From: an uncultured Bacteroidota bacterium
GTDB taxonomy: Bacteria; Bacteroidota; Rhodothermia; Balneolales; Balneolaceae
Reading direction: 5' to 3'
DNA length: 60,723 nt
NCBI GenBank assembly: GCA_913057895.1
Contig: CAJXOH010000008.1
Span: 1-60,723, forward strand
Shown one piece after another: positions 8,107 through 16,872 of the stretch. The translations under genes and the position numbers were made by a program. Within the stretch, counting starts at the first letter, position 1. Each line of letters opens with the position of its first letter. Under the pieces are notes generated by a model. It was not told where the DNA came from. It worked only from the letters and a program-made list of their open reading frames with translations, and searched no databases.

Positions 8107-9232
8107 GTGGATTGAATGGCTGGAACTTCTGTACCAACCCCCAGGCTTTGGCGCGGTGTCATTCATTACGACTCGTGTGTTTTTAGCGGCTACGTTTGCC
8201 CTACTCATCTCCATCTTTATGGGGCAACGCATTATCCAATGGCTACAAAACATGCAGTTGGGCGAGACGATTCGCGAAGATGTAGGCCTCGACCATCATC
8301 TCTCCAAACGGGGCACCCCAACCATGGGTGGGATCATCATTATCCTCGCCACCGTCGTTCCTACCCTACTGTGGATGCGTATGGACACCATGTACACATG
8401 GCTTATCGTCTTTGTCATGGTCTTCCTTGGAGCGATTGGATTTGCAGATGATTACATCAAAGTGATCAAAAAGGATAAATCAGGACTCAAAAGTCGAGTC
8501 AAATTATTTGGGCAGATTTTTACAGGGCTCGTTGTTGGAACTACGCTTTACTTTTGGCCTGAGTTTGCAGAAGTAGGTACACAATCAACCGTCCCATTCT
8601 TCAAAAACACCAACATCGATTATGCTCTTTTTGGAGAAGATTTGGCATGGTTGATCTACATCCCTGTCGTCATTTTTATCATAACAGCTGTCAGCAACGC
8701 TGTAAATCTCACCGACGGTTTAGACGGCCTTGCTACAGGCACTTCAGCGATTTCTGGGACGATTCTTGGCATTTTTGCCTATCTATCTGGACGTGTCGAC
8801 ACTTCAAGTTATTTGGACATTCTTTACCTGCCAGGGGCTGGCGAACTCACCATCTTTGCTGCAGCTCTTGTAGGAGCAAGCATTGGGTTTTTGTGGTTTA
8901 ATACCCATCCAGCATCTGTCTTTATGGGGGATACCGGATCCCTAGCGATTGGTGGAGTCTTAGGTGCACTTGCCATCATGGTCCATAAAGAATTGTTGTT
9001 ACCGATTTTGTGCGGTGTGTTTTTCATGGAAACCATCAGCGTCATCATCCAAACAACCTATTTCAAATGGACCAAGCGAAAAACTGGAGAAGGAAAACGG
9101 GTGTTTTTGATGGCACCGATTCATCACCACTTCGAGAAACTTGGTTGGTCTGAACCCAAAATTGTCGTGCGCTTTTGGATTCTTGCCATTTTAATGGGCT
9201 TGTTGAGCCTCCTCACGCTAAAACTACGGTGA
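8096..9232 (+). CDS. mraY: Phospho-MurNAc-pentapeptide transferase MraY
   Basis: MraY is the integral membrane enzyme that transfers phospho-MurNAc-pentapeptide to undecaprenyl phosphate, making lipid I. About ten membrane segments are visible. Conserved cytoplasmic loop motifs are present: KRGTPTMGG, the Asp pair in FADDYIK, NLTDGLDGLA, FMGDTGSLAIGG, and the histidine motif in APIHHHFEKLGW near the C-terminus. The length of 378 residues is normal for the somewhat longer Bacteroidota-type proteins. It overlaps murE by 11 bases and ends 3 bases before the murD start. Confidence 0.98.
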   Translation: MLTEWIEWLELLYQPPGFGAVSFITTRVFLAATFALLISIFMGQRIIQWLQNMQLGETIREDVGLDHHLSKRGTPTMGGIIIILATVVPTLLWMRMDTMYTWLIVFVMVFLGAIGFADDYIKVIKKDKSGLKSRVKLFGQIFTGLVVGTTLYFWPEFAEVGTQSTVPFFKNTNIDYALFGEDLAWLIYIPVVIFIITAVSNAVNLTDGLDGLATGTSAISGTILGIFAYLSGRVDTSSYLDILYLPGAGELTIFAAALVGASIGFLWFNTHPASVFMGDTGSLAIGGVLGALAIMVHKELLLPILCGVFFMETISVIIQTTYFKWTKRKTGEGKRVFLMAPIHHHFEKLGWSEPKIVVRFWILAILMGLLSLLTLKLR

Positions 9233-9235
9233 CGG

Positions 9236-10687
9236 ATGGTGACTGACTTGCTACAACACTCAAAACGTTTAACGGCACCCCTCACGTCGGGGACGGTAGC
9301 CGTGGCTGGTGGGGCACGCAGTGGGGTTGCTGTAGCTTGTTTGCTCAAACGTCTTGGATTTGATGTGATGTTGAGCGATGTCGCGGTGTTATCTGACGCA
9401 TCTATTAAGCGATTAGAGGCGAATGGGGTACAATGGGAACAAGGTGGTCACTCCTCACAAGCAATGGAGTGTGATTGGCTAGTCGTGAGCCCAGGAGTTC
9501 CTACCCATTCACCCATTACTCAAGCATACTTATTGGCCGATAAGCCTGTGGTGTCCGAATTAGATGTTGCTTATTGGCAACTACGTGATCATCTCCATGG
9601 TGGAAAGGTTATTGCAATTACTGGTACAAATGGTAAAACCACAGTAACCCAATGGGTCAGTCATATTTGGTCACAAGCAGACTTGGCTCACCGAACCGGA
9701 GGAAATCTTGGGACACCATTGTCAGAGATTCTTCTTGATCTAATGGATAACCCCGTGGATGGCGTGATGGATGTCTTGCTTGAGGTAAGCAGCTTTCAAC
9801 TCGATCATATTCACTTATTCCATCCAGACATATCGATTCTACTCAATATTAGCGAAGATCATTTGGATCGATATGGGGATAGTATGGACGCCTATACAGC
9901 AGCGAAAGCACGGCTTGTTGAGCACCATACCTCAGGTGACATCCTCATTTATAATATTGACGATCCTCGGTGTGCGGCTATTGCTGCTGCATTACACACT
10001 CGTAGCCCAGAATCAGAAATCTATTCCTTCACGTTGGGTAGCAATGATGAGACCACTAACAAATCGGATCATGGTGCTCACCTAGACAAGTCCACTGACA
10101 CTTTACACATTCATATCCCTCACACAGACCCCTTCCATATGAATACGAATGACCTTGCTCTTCCTGGAGCTCACAATCAAGCCAACGGGATGGCCGCTGC
10201 ACTAGCAGCAAAATCTCGACATGTCAAAAATGAAGCTTTGAAGGATGCCTTAGGTCATTTTGAAGGGGTGGAGCACCGTCTTGAGCATGTAGCTACGATT
10301 GACGGGGTTCGCTACATAAACGATAGCAAAGCAACCAATATTAATGCCGTATGGTACGCATTAGATAGCTATCAGGAGCCTATTACGTTGATTTTGGGGG
10401 GAAGAGACAAAGGCAATGATTATCGATTGTTGGACGACCAGTTACGCACCAAGGGGCGTGCCATTGTAGCGATAGGAGAAGCCAGCAAGACAATCATGGA
10501 TGAGCTCAGTGGGCAGGTGCCAGATTTGGTGACTGCAGAAACCATGGCGGATGCGGTGCGCGAAGCAAAGAGATTGGCAAAGCGTGGTGAAATTGTGCTT
10601 CTGAGTCCTGGTTGCTCCTCCTTCGACATGTTTGAGAACTATGAGCATCGTGGGAATGCCTTTAAAGAAGAGGTTCTGTCACTATAA
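9236..10687 (+). CDS. murD: UDP-MurNAc-L-alanine:D-glutamate ligase MurD
   Basis: MurD is a cytoplasmic ATP-dependent ligase adding D-glutamate to UDP-MurNAc-L-alanine. The N-terminal Rossmann-like domain starts VAVAGGARSGVAVACLLKR. The ATPase motif GTNGKTTVTQW is near residue 131, followed by EVSSFQLDHI and NISEDHLDRYG. In the C-terminal domain are YINDSKATN, LGGRDKG and LLSPGCSSFDMFENYEHRG, all typical of MurD. The 483 residues are slightly longer than usual (~450), with a somewhat longer loop around residues 265-300. The stop codon shares one base with the ftsW ATG (TAATG). The D-glutamate substrate is expected to come from MurI, encoded at 46988-47863. Confidence 0.97.
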   Translation: MVTDLLQHSKRLTAPLTSGTVAVAGGARSGVAVACLLKRLGFDVMLSDVAVLSDASIKRLEANGVQWEQGGHSSQAMECDWLVVSPGVPTHSPITQAYLLADKPVVSELDVAYWQLRDHLHGGKVIAITGTNGKTTVTQWVSHIWSQADLAHRTGGNLGTPLSEILLDLMDNPVDGVMDVLLEVSSFQLDHIHLFHPDISILLNISEDHLDRYGDSMDAYTAAKARLVEHHTSGDILIYNIDDPRCAAIAAALHTRSPESEIYSFTLGSNDETTNKSDHGAHLDKSTDTLHIHIPHTDPFHMNTNDLALPGAHNQANGMAAALAAKSRHVKNEALKDALGHFEGVEHRLEHVATIDGVRYINDSKATNINAVWYALDSYQEPITLILGGRDKGNDYRLLDDQLRTKGRAIVAIGEASKTIMDELSGQVPDLVTAETMADAVREAKRLAKRGEIVLLSPGCSSFDMFENYEHRGNAFKEEVLSL

Positions 10688-11883
10688 TGTTATACACCTC
10701 CTCCGGTTCTGGATCTGTGCATCGTAGCTATGTTTCAAGTCATGGCACGACCAAAGAGCGCACAAGTAGCGATCGAATTCTCTTCGCGGCGTTTGTGCTA
10801 CTCATGTTTTTTGGACTGGTTGCGGTGTTTTCAGCCGTTGGGTTTTTCGCTGAATCAAAAGGGACAACAGCCTCTGCCCTATTTGGCAACCATGCATTCA
10901 AGCTATTCCTAGGATTTATTGCGATGATTGTAATGTCCAAAATTGATTATCGCATGACCTTAAAATTGAGCAAACTTGGCTTGATCTTAAGTTGGATTTT
11001 ACTGATTGCAGTCATGGTTACTGGGGAGACTGTATTTGGAGCAAAACGCTCTTTATCCGTGGCCGGTTTTTCTTTTCAACCTTCATCGCTGGCTGCATCA
11101 ACGTTACTACTCACATTATCAGGCCTCATTGCAGCAAAACAAGACTATGTGAGAGATTTTGCGCGGACGTTTGTTCCAGCCATGATTTGGATTGGACTCA
11201 CCTGCTTTTTAATCGCTTTAGAAGACTTTAGTACAGCAGGTCTGCTATTTGGGATGTCGTGTGCAATCCTTTTCGCAGGTCGAGTGCCTTTTCGAACGAT
11301 CCTACTTGTCTTTTTACTTGGTGGAATCGGCGGATACGGCTTAATCACTTCCTCCGCTGAGCGTACAAGCCGTGTCGAACAATTTGTAGGCAACATTATC
11401 GAACTCCCAAGTCAAGAACTTGAAGGAGGAGAAGGCTATCAAGCCCAGCAAGCACAAATAGCCATTGCACAAGGAGGGCTTACTGGTGTGGGACCGGGAA
11501 AAAGCACACAACGAAATTTCCTTCCCGCACCCTACAATGACTTTTTGTTTGCCATCGTTGCTGAGGAGTATGGGCTGATTGGCGCCATTGTGGTCATCGG
11601 TTTACTTACCATCATCCTACTTCGAGGTGTGTTAGGTGTGGCTATGGGGGTCTCCGATCCCGATGCTGCACTTGCAGCACTGGCTTGCACATTATTTATA
11701 GTGCTCTATGGGTATGTCCACGCTGCTGTATCAGTGGGGCTCTTTCCGGTGACAGGGCTCCCCATGCCTTTCATGAGTTATGGGGGAAGTAGTATTCTTT
11801 TCACCGGGGCGATGGCAGGGATCTTGTTGAATATTTCTAAGAGCCTATACAAAGATCAAGACAAACCCTTTTTCACTGGTTAA
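10687..11883 (+). CDS. ftsW: Septal peptidoglycan glycosyltransferase FtsW
   Basis: FtsW is a SEDS-family integral membrane enzyme that polymerises lipid II at the septum in complex with FtsI. The protein has a hydrophilic N-terminus of about 30 residues followed by roughly ten hydrophobic segments. Family motifs include the loop VAEEYGLIGA, GLTGVGPGKSTQ and the C-terminal GLPMPFMSYGGSS. RodA is the main alternative, but the position between murD and murG supports FtsW. The length of 398 residues is normal. Translation is probably coupled to murD through the TAATG junction. Confidence 0.95.
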   Translation: MLYTSSGSGSVHRSYVSSHGTTKERTSSDRILFAAFVLLMFFGLVAVFSAVGFFAESKGTTASALFGNHAFKLFLGFIAMIVMSKIDYRMTLKLSKLGLILSWILLIAVMVTGETVFGAKRSLSVAGFSFQPSSLAASTLLLTLSGLIAAKQDYVRDFARTFVPAMIWIGLTCFLIALEDFSTAGLLFGMSCAILFAGRVPFRTILLVFLLGGIGGYGLITSSAERTSRVEQFVGNIIELPSQELEGGEGYQAQQAQIAIAQGGLTGVGPGKSTQRNFLPAPYNDFLFAIVAEEYGLIGAIVVIGLLTIILLRGVLGVAMGVSDPDAALAALACTLFIVLYGYVHAAVSVGLFPVTGLPMPFMSYGGSSILFTGAMAGILLNISKSLYKDQDKPFFTG

Positions 11884-11904
11884 CCCCTCATACTACTCCT
11901 CTAC

Positions 11905-13131
11905 GTGACCTCTGAACACACATATCACTCTATTTCCTGGCCTCAAAATGAGCCCTTGCGTGTGATTATGGCTGCAGGAGGAACAGGTGGGCACGTGTAT
12001 CCAGCGATTGCCATTGCGGATGCATTATCCTCAGTGGTTTCCTCGTTAGACGTTTTGTTTGTGGGTACCAAAAATCGAATGGAATGGACAGCTGTACCAA
12101 AAGCTGGGTATAGAATTCGTCCCCTTTGGATTAGTGGGATCTCTCGAACACAATGGTGGAAAAATATACTGGTGCCCTTGAAAGTCGTTGTGAGTTTGGC
12201 ACAAAGTTTCTGGCTTTGCCTGCGCATGAAACCTGACGCTGTGATTGCCTGTGGGGGATTTGTTTCTGGACCCATTGGGAAAATGGCCACATGGTTGAGG
12301 ATTCCTCTATTTATCCAAGAACAAAACACGCATCCAGGAGTTACCTCTAGACTGTTGGCAGGGCAAGCGAAGCATGTATTCCTAACATTTGAGGATATAG
12401 ACAACCATTTCAAAGGACTTCCGCAAACCGTTACAGGGAATCCCACTCGTCGTGCGCTTCTCAACGCACTTGCTACACCATCCCCCTCCGAACAAGAGAC
12501 ACACGAGCCCTCAAAACCCACCGTCTTACTCCTTGGAGGAAGTGGAGGTGCAGGTTCCCTCAATCAAATGATGGGATCCATGCTCCCTGATCTAGGCTTC
12601 TCAAAAGATGCTGAAGCCCCCTTTTCTTTGGTGTGGCAATGCGGCAACGCATACGTAGACCAGGTAGAAAGGCAACTAACCGCAATCCAGCTGGCGGATC
12701 ATAAAGATATTCATGTGACCCCATTTATAGAGGATATGACCGCAGCGTATAAAAAAGCCACCGTGGTGATCTCACGTGCAGGTGCAGGTACGCTGACAGA
12801 GCTAATGCTACAGTCAAAAGCTGCCATATTGATCCCATCCCCTGTCGTTGCAGGCGATCACCAACGCAAAAATGGACAAAGACTCGTAGACAAAGGAGCA
12901 GCGTTGATGGTGGAGGAGGCTGAAATGGCCCAAACACTCCCTACAGTGTTGATGAATTTACTGGCACAACCAGAGCACCAAGCACAGCTTGCTTCTTCTC
13001 TGCATGCAATGGCCAATCCACATGCTGCACAGGATATAGCGGGTCATATCCTTCATGAACTCAAAACGTCGATGTTGTCACCAAGTCAGCAGGGAATAGA
13101 CAATGACTCAATGATGGAGGATGTCTCATGA
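11905..13131 (+). CDS. murG: Lipid II synthase MurG
   Basis: MurG is a peripheral inner-membrane glycosyltransferase (GT28/GT-B fold) that adds GlcNAc from UDP-GlcNAc to lipid I. The signature AAGGTGGHVYPAIAIA lies near residue 22. It is followed by PDAVIACGGFVSGP, FIQEQNTHPGV, LGGSGGAGSLN and VISRAGAGTLTEL in the UDP-GlcNAc-binding domain. The GTG at 11905 is used because it is the first in-frame start after ftsW. The 408 residues exceed the usual ~360, mostly through a Ser/Pro/Glu-rich linker between the two domains near residues 190-205 and a longer C-terminus. The murC ATG overlaps the stop (ATGA). Confidence 0.96.
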   Translation: MTSEHTYHSISWPQNEPLRVIMAAGGTGGHVYPAIAIADALSSVVSSLDVLFVGTKNRMEWTAVPKAGYRIRPLWISGISRTQWWKNILVPLKVVVSLAQSFWLCLRMKPDAVIACGGFVSGPIGKMATWLRIPLFIQEQNTHPGVTSRLLAGQAKHVFLTFEDIDNHFKGLPQTVTGNPTRRALLNALATPSPSEQETHEPSKPTVLLLGGSGGAGSLNQMMGSMLPDLGFSKDAEAPFSLVWQCGNAYVDQVERQLTAIQLADHKDIHVTPFIEDMTAAYKKATVVISRAGAGTLTELMLQSKAAILIPSPVVAGDHQRKNGQRLVDKGAALMVEEAEMAQTLPTVLMNLLAQPEHQAQLASSLHAMANPHAAQDIAGHILHELKTSMLSPSQQGIDNDSMMEDVS

Positions 13132-14579
13132 AGCCATTGATGCCATCCATTCGCTATGCTACAACACTCGATGGAGCTATTCCACAACATCGATTTGGCT
13201 CTACGCGACATATCCATATGGTTGGAATCGGTGGAATTGGGATGAGTGGAATGGCAGAAATCTTACTTCATCAAGGGTACCATGTCACTGGATCCGATGG
13301 GGCAAGCTCTGAAACCACGGATCGTCTTACCTCACTGGGAGCCACCGTATATATAGGGCACGACGCTTCTCATATCGAAGGAGCGGACGTAGTTGTCTAC
13401 ACGAGTGCTGTTCAAGCCGATGAAAATGTAGAGACAAAAGCAGCTTTAGAAGCCTCGGTGCCTGTGATTAAACGTGCTGAAATGCTTGCGGAGATGATGC
13501 GAATGAAGGTTGGCATTGGAATCGCTGGAACCCATGGGAAAACGACCACAACAACAATGTTAGGTCACATTATCCAGGATGCAGAGTTAGATCCTACCAT
13601 TATCGTTGGTGGTCGGGTTCACAGTTTTGACAAGACGAATGCTGTTGTTGGTAAAGGTGAGTTTCTCATTGTTGAAGCAGATGAGTACGATCGCACCTTT
13701 TTGAAACTTACCCCTACGATGGCCATCATCACCAATGTGGAAGCAGAGCACTTGGATATTTACAAGGACATTGAGGATGTGAAACAAGCCTTTGTAGAGT
13801 TTGCAAATAAAGTGCCGTTCTATGGGGTGGTTGCTGTATGTATAGACGATCCAACACTTCGAAGTTTAATTCCAGATTTAACGCGACGACTCATCACCTA
13901 TGGCTTGGATCCAAGCGCTGACGTGTATGGCTTTAATGTGGTGAAAAATGAGTTTTCAACGACATTTGAGGTCATTGCCAAAGGTCGTCCTCTCGGCGAA
14001 TTCACTCTACAAGTACCTGGCGATTACAATGTGAGCAATGCACTGGGTGCGATTTCACTTGCGCTAGATTTGGGAGTGCCTGCTGATACGATTAAACGGG
14101 GGCTAGAGCGTTTTGATGGGGTGTTTAGGCGATTCCAGAAAAAAATGGATCATCAAGGAGTTCTTTTAATTGATGACTATGCCCACCACCCCACAGAAGT
14201 AGCAGCTACATTGCAAGGAGCCAAACACGGATGGCCAGATCGCCGTCGCATTGCGGTATTTCAGCCCCATTTATACTCCAGGACACAACAAATGGCCACA
14301 GAGTTTGGTGCGTCTTTTGGCGATGCGGATCATGTCATTATCACGGATGTGTACCCTGCTCGAGAAAAACCCATAGATGGCGTTACTGGAGAACTGGTAG
14401 CAAAGGCTGCGAAAGAGGCTGGGCATCCTTCCGTACAGTATATAGGCTCAGTGGAAGAGCTTCCGAGTCAATTAATGGACATAGCTTCTGATGGTGACCT
14501 CATTTTGACCATGGGAGCGGGAACCATTTATCGGTATGGAGAAGAGTTTGCTACACTGTGGCAGGGAGGGTCAGCATGA
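13128..14579 (+). CDS. murC: UDP-N-acetylmuramate:L-alanine ligase MurC
   Basis: MurC is the cytoplasmic ATP-dependent ligase attaching the first amino acid, L-alanine, to UDP-MurNAc. The N-terminal UDP-binding motif HMVGIGGIGMSGMAEILL begins near residue 31, the ATPase motif AGTHGKTTTTTMLG lies near residue 131, and EADEYDRTFL and NVEAEHLDIY follow. The C-terminal domain shows DDYAHHPTEV and FQPHLYSRTQQM. The length of 483 residues is normal. There is a GGAGG 7 bases before the ATG, and the stop overlaps the ftsQ ATG. The neighbouring murB and ddl genes common in other phyla are absent. Confidence 0.98.
   Translation: MKPLMPSIRYATTLDGAIPQHRFGSTRHIHMVGIGGIGMSGMAEILLHQGYHVTGSDGASSETTDRLTSLGATVYIGHDASHIEGADVVVYTSAVQADENVETKAALEASVPVIKRAEMLAEMMRMKVGIGIAGTHGKTTTTTMLGHIIQDAELDPTIIVGGRVHSFDKTNAVVGKGEFLIVEADEYDRTFLKLTPTMAIITNVEAEHLDIYKDIEDVKQAFVEFANKVPFYGVVAVCIDDPTLRSLIPDLTRRLITYGLDPSADVYGFNVVKNEFSTTFEVIAKGRPLGEFTLQVPGDYNVSNALGAISLALDLGVPADTIKRGLERFDGVFRRFQKKMDHQGVLLIDDYAHHPTEVAATLQGAKHGWPDRRRIAVFQPHLYSRTQQMATEFGASFGDADHVIITDVYPAREKPIDGVTGELVAKAAKEAGHPSVQYIGSVEELPSQLMDIASDGDLILTMGAGTIYRYGEEFATLWQGGSA
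14564..14570 (+). promoter_or_regulatory. Shine-Dalgarno site deciding the ftsQ start
   Basis: GGGAGGG lies 5 bases before the ATG at 14576, inside the end of murC. It supports that ATG over an in-frame GTG at 14558. Confidence 0.65.
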
Positions 14580-15547
14580 GACTGTTCTCTCGTTTATTTG
14601 GCAACTCGAAGAAAGAGCCAGTCTATGGAGGGATGAATGGAGCCTCCTCCAAGCGCGGTTTTTTCGGTCGCAAAAAAGCATCAACCATCTCTATGGGTAC
14701 CCCTAAGAAGGTTGCTTCAAAGAGCACGTCTGCCAAAGAAAGTGCTGCTCCAAAAAGGAGACGGATTAACCTTCAATCCACGGGTAAAGTGGCTGCATCG
14801 ATTGCGATTCTAATGAGCTTAGCAACTGCTATCACTCTTCTAACCCTTCAATGGCAAACCAATCGTGAAATCCGTGATGTGCGAATCAAGGGATCTGACA
14901 TGGTTTCGTTGGACGAGGTGTACCCAACATTGGAATTCCTTATCGGACAGCATCCTGATTCAGTCTCTTCAGTGGATGTGTTAGAGCCTCTTAGTGAATT
15001 CGCCGCTATACGATCAGCTCATTATTGGGTAGATCCATCAGGCACACTTGTTTTAGATATTGAAGATCGTACTCCTGTAGGGTTATGGTTTGAGGGTGTT
15101 TCACCAAAACTTGTCTCAACGGAAGGGGTCTTTCTACCCTATCAGGAAACATTAGGCAGCACCTATCCTATCATAGTTGGTTTTGGAGCAGGTGATTTGA
15201 CAGAAACTGGCATTCAAGCAGAAGAATTTGAATCACTAGGTGTATTTCTTGAGGGTGCCCAGAATTACCCAACAGTTTGGTCAAGCCTCAGTGAAGTAGG
15301 GTACCACCCAACGGAAGGAATCATCGCATTGAGTCATGAAGCAGGTGTTAAGCTCATCTTTGGGTCGTCCAATCTGGACGCAGCTATGCAGAAATGGACT
15401 GAGTTCTATACCAAAGAAGCCCTTAACCGTGGTATGCAAACATTTCACACCATTGACTTGCGTTATCGCGGTCAAATCGTTGTCAAAGAAAATCCCGATT
15501 ACCTTCAAACCCAATTTATCCCAAAACGCTCAGGAGGTTCCTCATGA
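14576..15547 (+). CDS. ftsQ: Cell division protein FtsQ/DivIB-like
   Basis: FtsQ is a bitopic membrane protein that links FtsL and its partner to the septal ring. The 323-residue product has a long basic cytoplasmic N-terminus (about 75 residues, Lys/Ser-rich), one membrane segment near residues 80-95 (IAILMSLATAITLLTLQW) and a periplasmic part beginning with a POTRA-like segment (IRDVRIKGSDMVSLDEVYPT). After it comes a beta-rich region with DIEDRTPVGLWFEG, typical of FtsQ. Sequence conservation is low, as usual for FtsQ, but position before ftsA and topology agree. The start at 14576 is chosen for the ATGA overlap with murC and the SD sequence. The stop overlaps ftsA. Confidence 0.88.
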   Translation: MRLFSRLFGNSKKEPVYGGMNGASSKRGFFGRKKASTISMGTPKKVASKSTSAKESAAPKRRRINLQSTGKVAASIAILMSLATAITLLTLQWQTNREIRDVRIKGSDMVSLDEVYPTLEFLIGQHPDSVSSVDVLEPLSEFAAIRSAHYWVDPSGTLVLDIEDRTPVGLWFEGVSPKLVSTEGVFLPYQETLGSTYPIIVGFGAGDLTETGIQAEEFESLGVFLEGAQNYPTVWSSLSEVGYHPTEGIIALSHEAGVKLIFGSSNLDAAMQKWTEFYTKEALNRGMQTFHTIDLRYRGQIVVKENPDYLQTQFIPKRSGGSS

Positions 15548-16809
15548 ATGAACACGATCGCATCGTTGTCGGACTCGACATCGGTACCACAAAAATTTGC
15601 GCCATTATCGCATCTGTTGATGATGAAAATAGCGTCCATATTTTAGGTGTAGGTAAGGCACCTAGTGACGGGTTAAATCGTGGGGTTGTTGTAAATATTG
15701 ACCGCACAGTACAAGCGATAAAAGCGGCTGTAGAGGAAGCTGAGCTCGCATCAGGAATCAAGGTAAATGCCGTCAATGTGGGGATTGCTGGCGACCATAT
15801 TCGAAGTATTTCGAGTAAGGGAGTGATCACCATTAACAATAAAGACCAAGAAATCACACGGGCGGATGTAGATCGCTTGCTGCAGGATTGTCGTAAGGTT
15901 CTTTTGCCTACGGACCAACAGATCCTACATGTGATTCCACAAGATTTTATTGTGGATGGACAAGATGGGATTAGTGACCCGATTGGGATGTCGGGTGTAC
16001 GTATGGAGGGTGAGGTACATATCATCACCGGGTTGGTGTCGGCAGCCAAAAACATCTACCGATGTGTTGAGCGTGCTGGGTATGAAGTCGCAGATATCAT
16101 CCTAGAACCTTTGGCATCATCATACTCCGTGCTCAATCATGAGGAGAAGCGAGCAGGTGTTGCACTGGTTGATATTGGAGGAGGGACAACGGATGTGGCG
16201 GTATTCCGCGATAATACGATCCGTCATACAGCGGTGATAGCTGTTGCTGGGAAAAAAGTAACCGATGACATCCGTGTGGGGCTGAGCGTGCTAGATGAAC
16301 AGGCGGAGAGCCTTAAACATCAATATGGTGAATGTTATGCTGATTTAGTTCAAGAGGACGAAGTGATTACCGTTCCTGGTATTGCAGGGCGCCCACCAAA
16401 AGAGATTAGCAAAGGAATTCTAGCACGGATTATACAGGCTCGAATGGAGGAAATCCTAGAAATCGTCGGTATTGAAATCAAGCGTAGTGGCTATGGCGAA
16501 GCGTTGAGCGCAGGAATAGTGATCACCGGTGGGGGTTCTCTGGTGAAAAACATATGCCCACTCGCAGCTCAAGTTCTTGGTATGGATGCCAAGATTGGAC
16601 AACCATCTGAACTAGGTGGTGGGCTTGTCCAAGAAGTCTCTAGTCCAATTTATGCGACGGCTGTAGGCTTGGTACAACACGCGATTGCCATGGGTCTTGC
16701 AAATGGCGGTCGTGCAAGCACAGGAAGTGGTCAGGCGTCAGGTAAAAGTATGGAAGTCTGGAGTGAGGGCTTTCTTGGCCGCATGAAGAATTGGTTTTCA
16801 GAATTTTAA
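15544..16809 (+). CDS. ftsA: Cell division protein FtsA
   Basis: FtsA is the actin-like ATPase that tethers FtsZ filaments to the membrane and recruits later division proteins. It begins with the phosphate-1 motif VVGLDIGTTKICAII. It also has the SHS2-like 1C region with GDHIRSISSKGVI, the phosphate-2 motif ALVDIGGGTTDVAVF, and ITGGGSLVKNI near the adenosine site. The C-terminus ends in a short stretch (FLGRMKNWFSEF) that looks like the expected amphipathic membrane-targeting helix. The length of 421 residues is normal. AGGAGG lies 6 bases before the ATG. The ftsZ gene follows after 63 bases. Confidence 0.97.
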   Translation: MNEHDRIVVGLDIGTTKICAIIASVDDENSVHILGVGKAPSDGLNRGVVVNIDRTVQAIKAAVEEAELASGIKVNAVNVGIAGDHIRSISSKGVITINNKDQEITRADVDRLLQDCRKVLLPTDQQILHVIPQDFIVDGQDGISDPIGMSGVRMEGEVHIITGLVSAAKNIYRCVERAGYEVADIILEPLASSYSVLNHEEKRAGVALVDIGGGTTDVAVFRDNTIRHTAVIAVAGKKVTDDIRVGLSVLDEQAESLKHQYGECYADLVQEDEVITVPGIAGRPPKEISKGILARIIQARMEEILEIVGIEIKRSGYGEALSAGIVITGGGSLVKNICPLAAQVLGMDAKIGQPSELGGGLVQEVSSPIYATAVGLVQHAIAMGLANGGRASTGSGQASGKSMEVWSEGFLGRMKNWFSEF

Positions 16810-16872
16810 TCGACAGCAAACAGGTACGATCCCAGAGAAACAAAAACTTTAGCAAACAAACGATACAATCTT

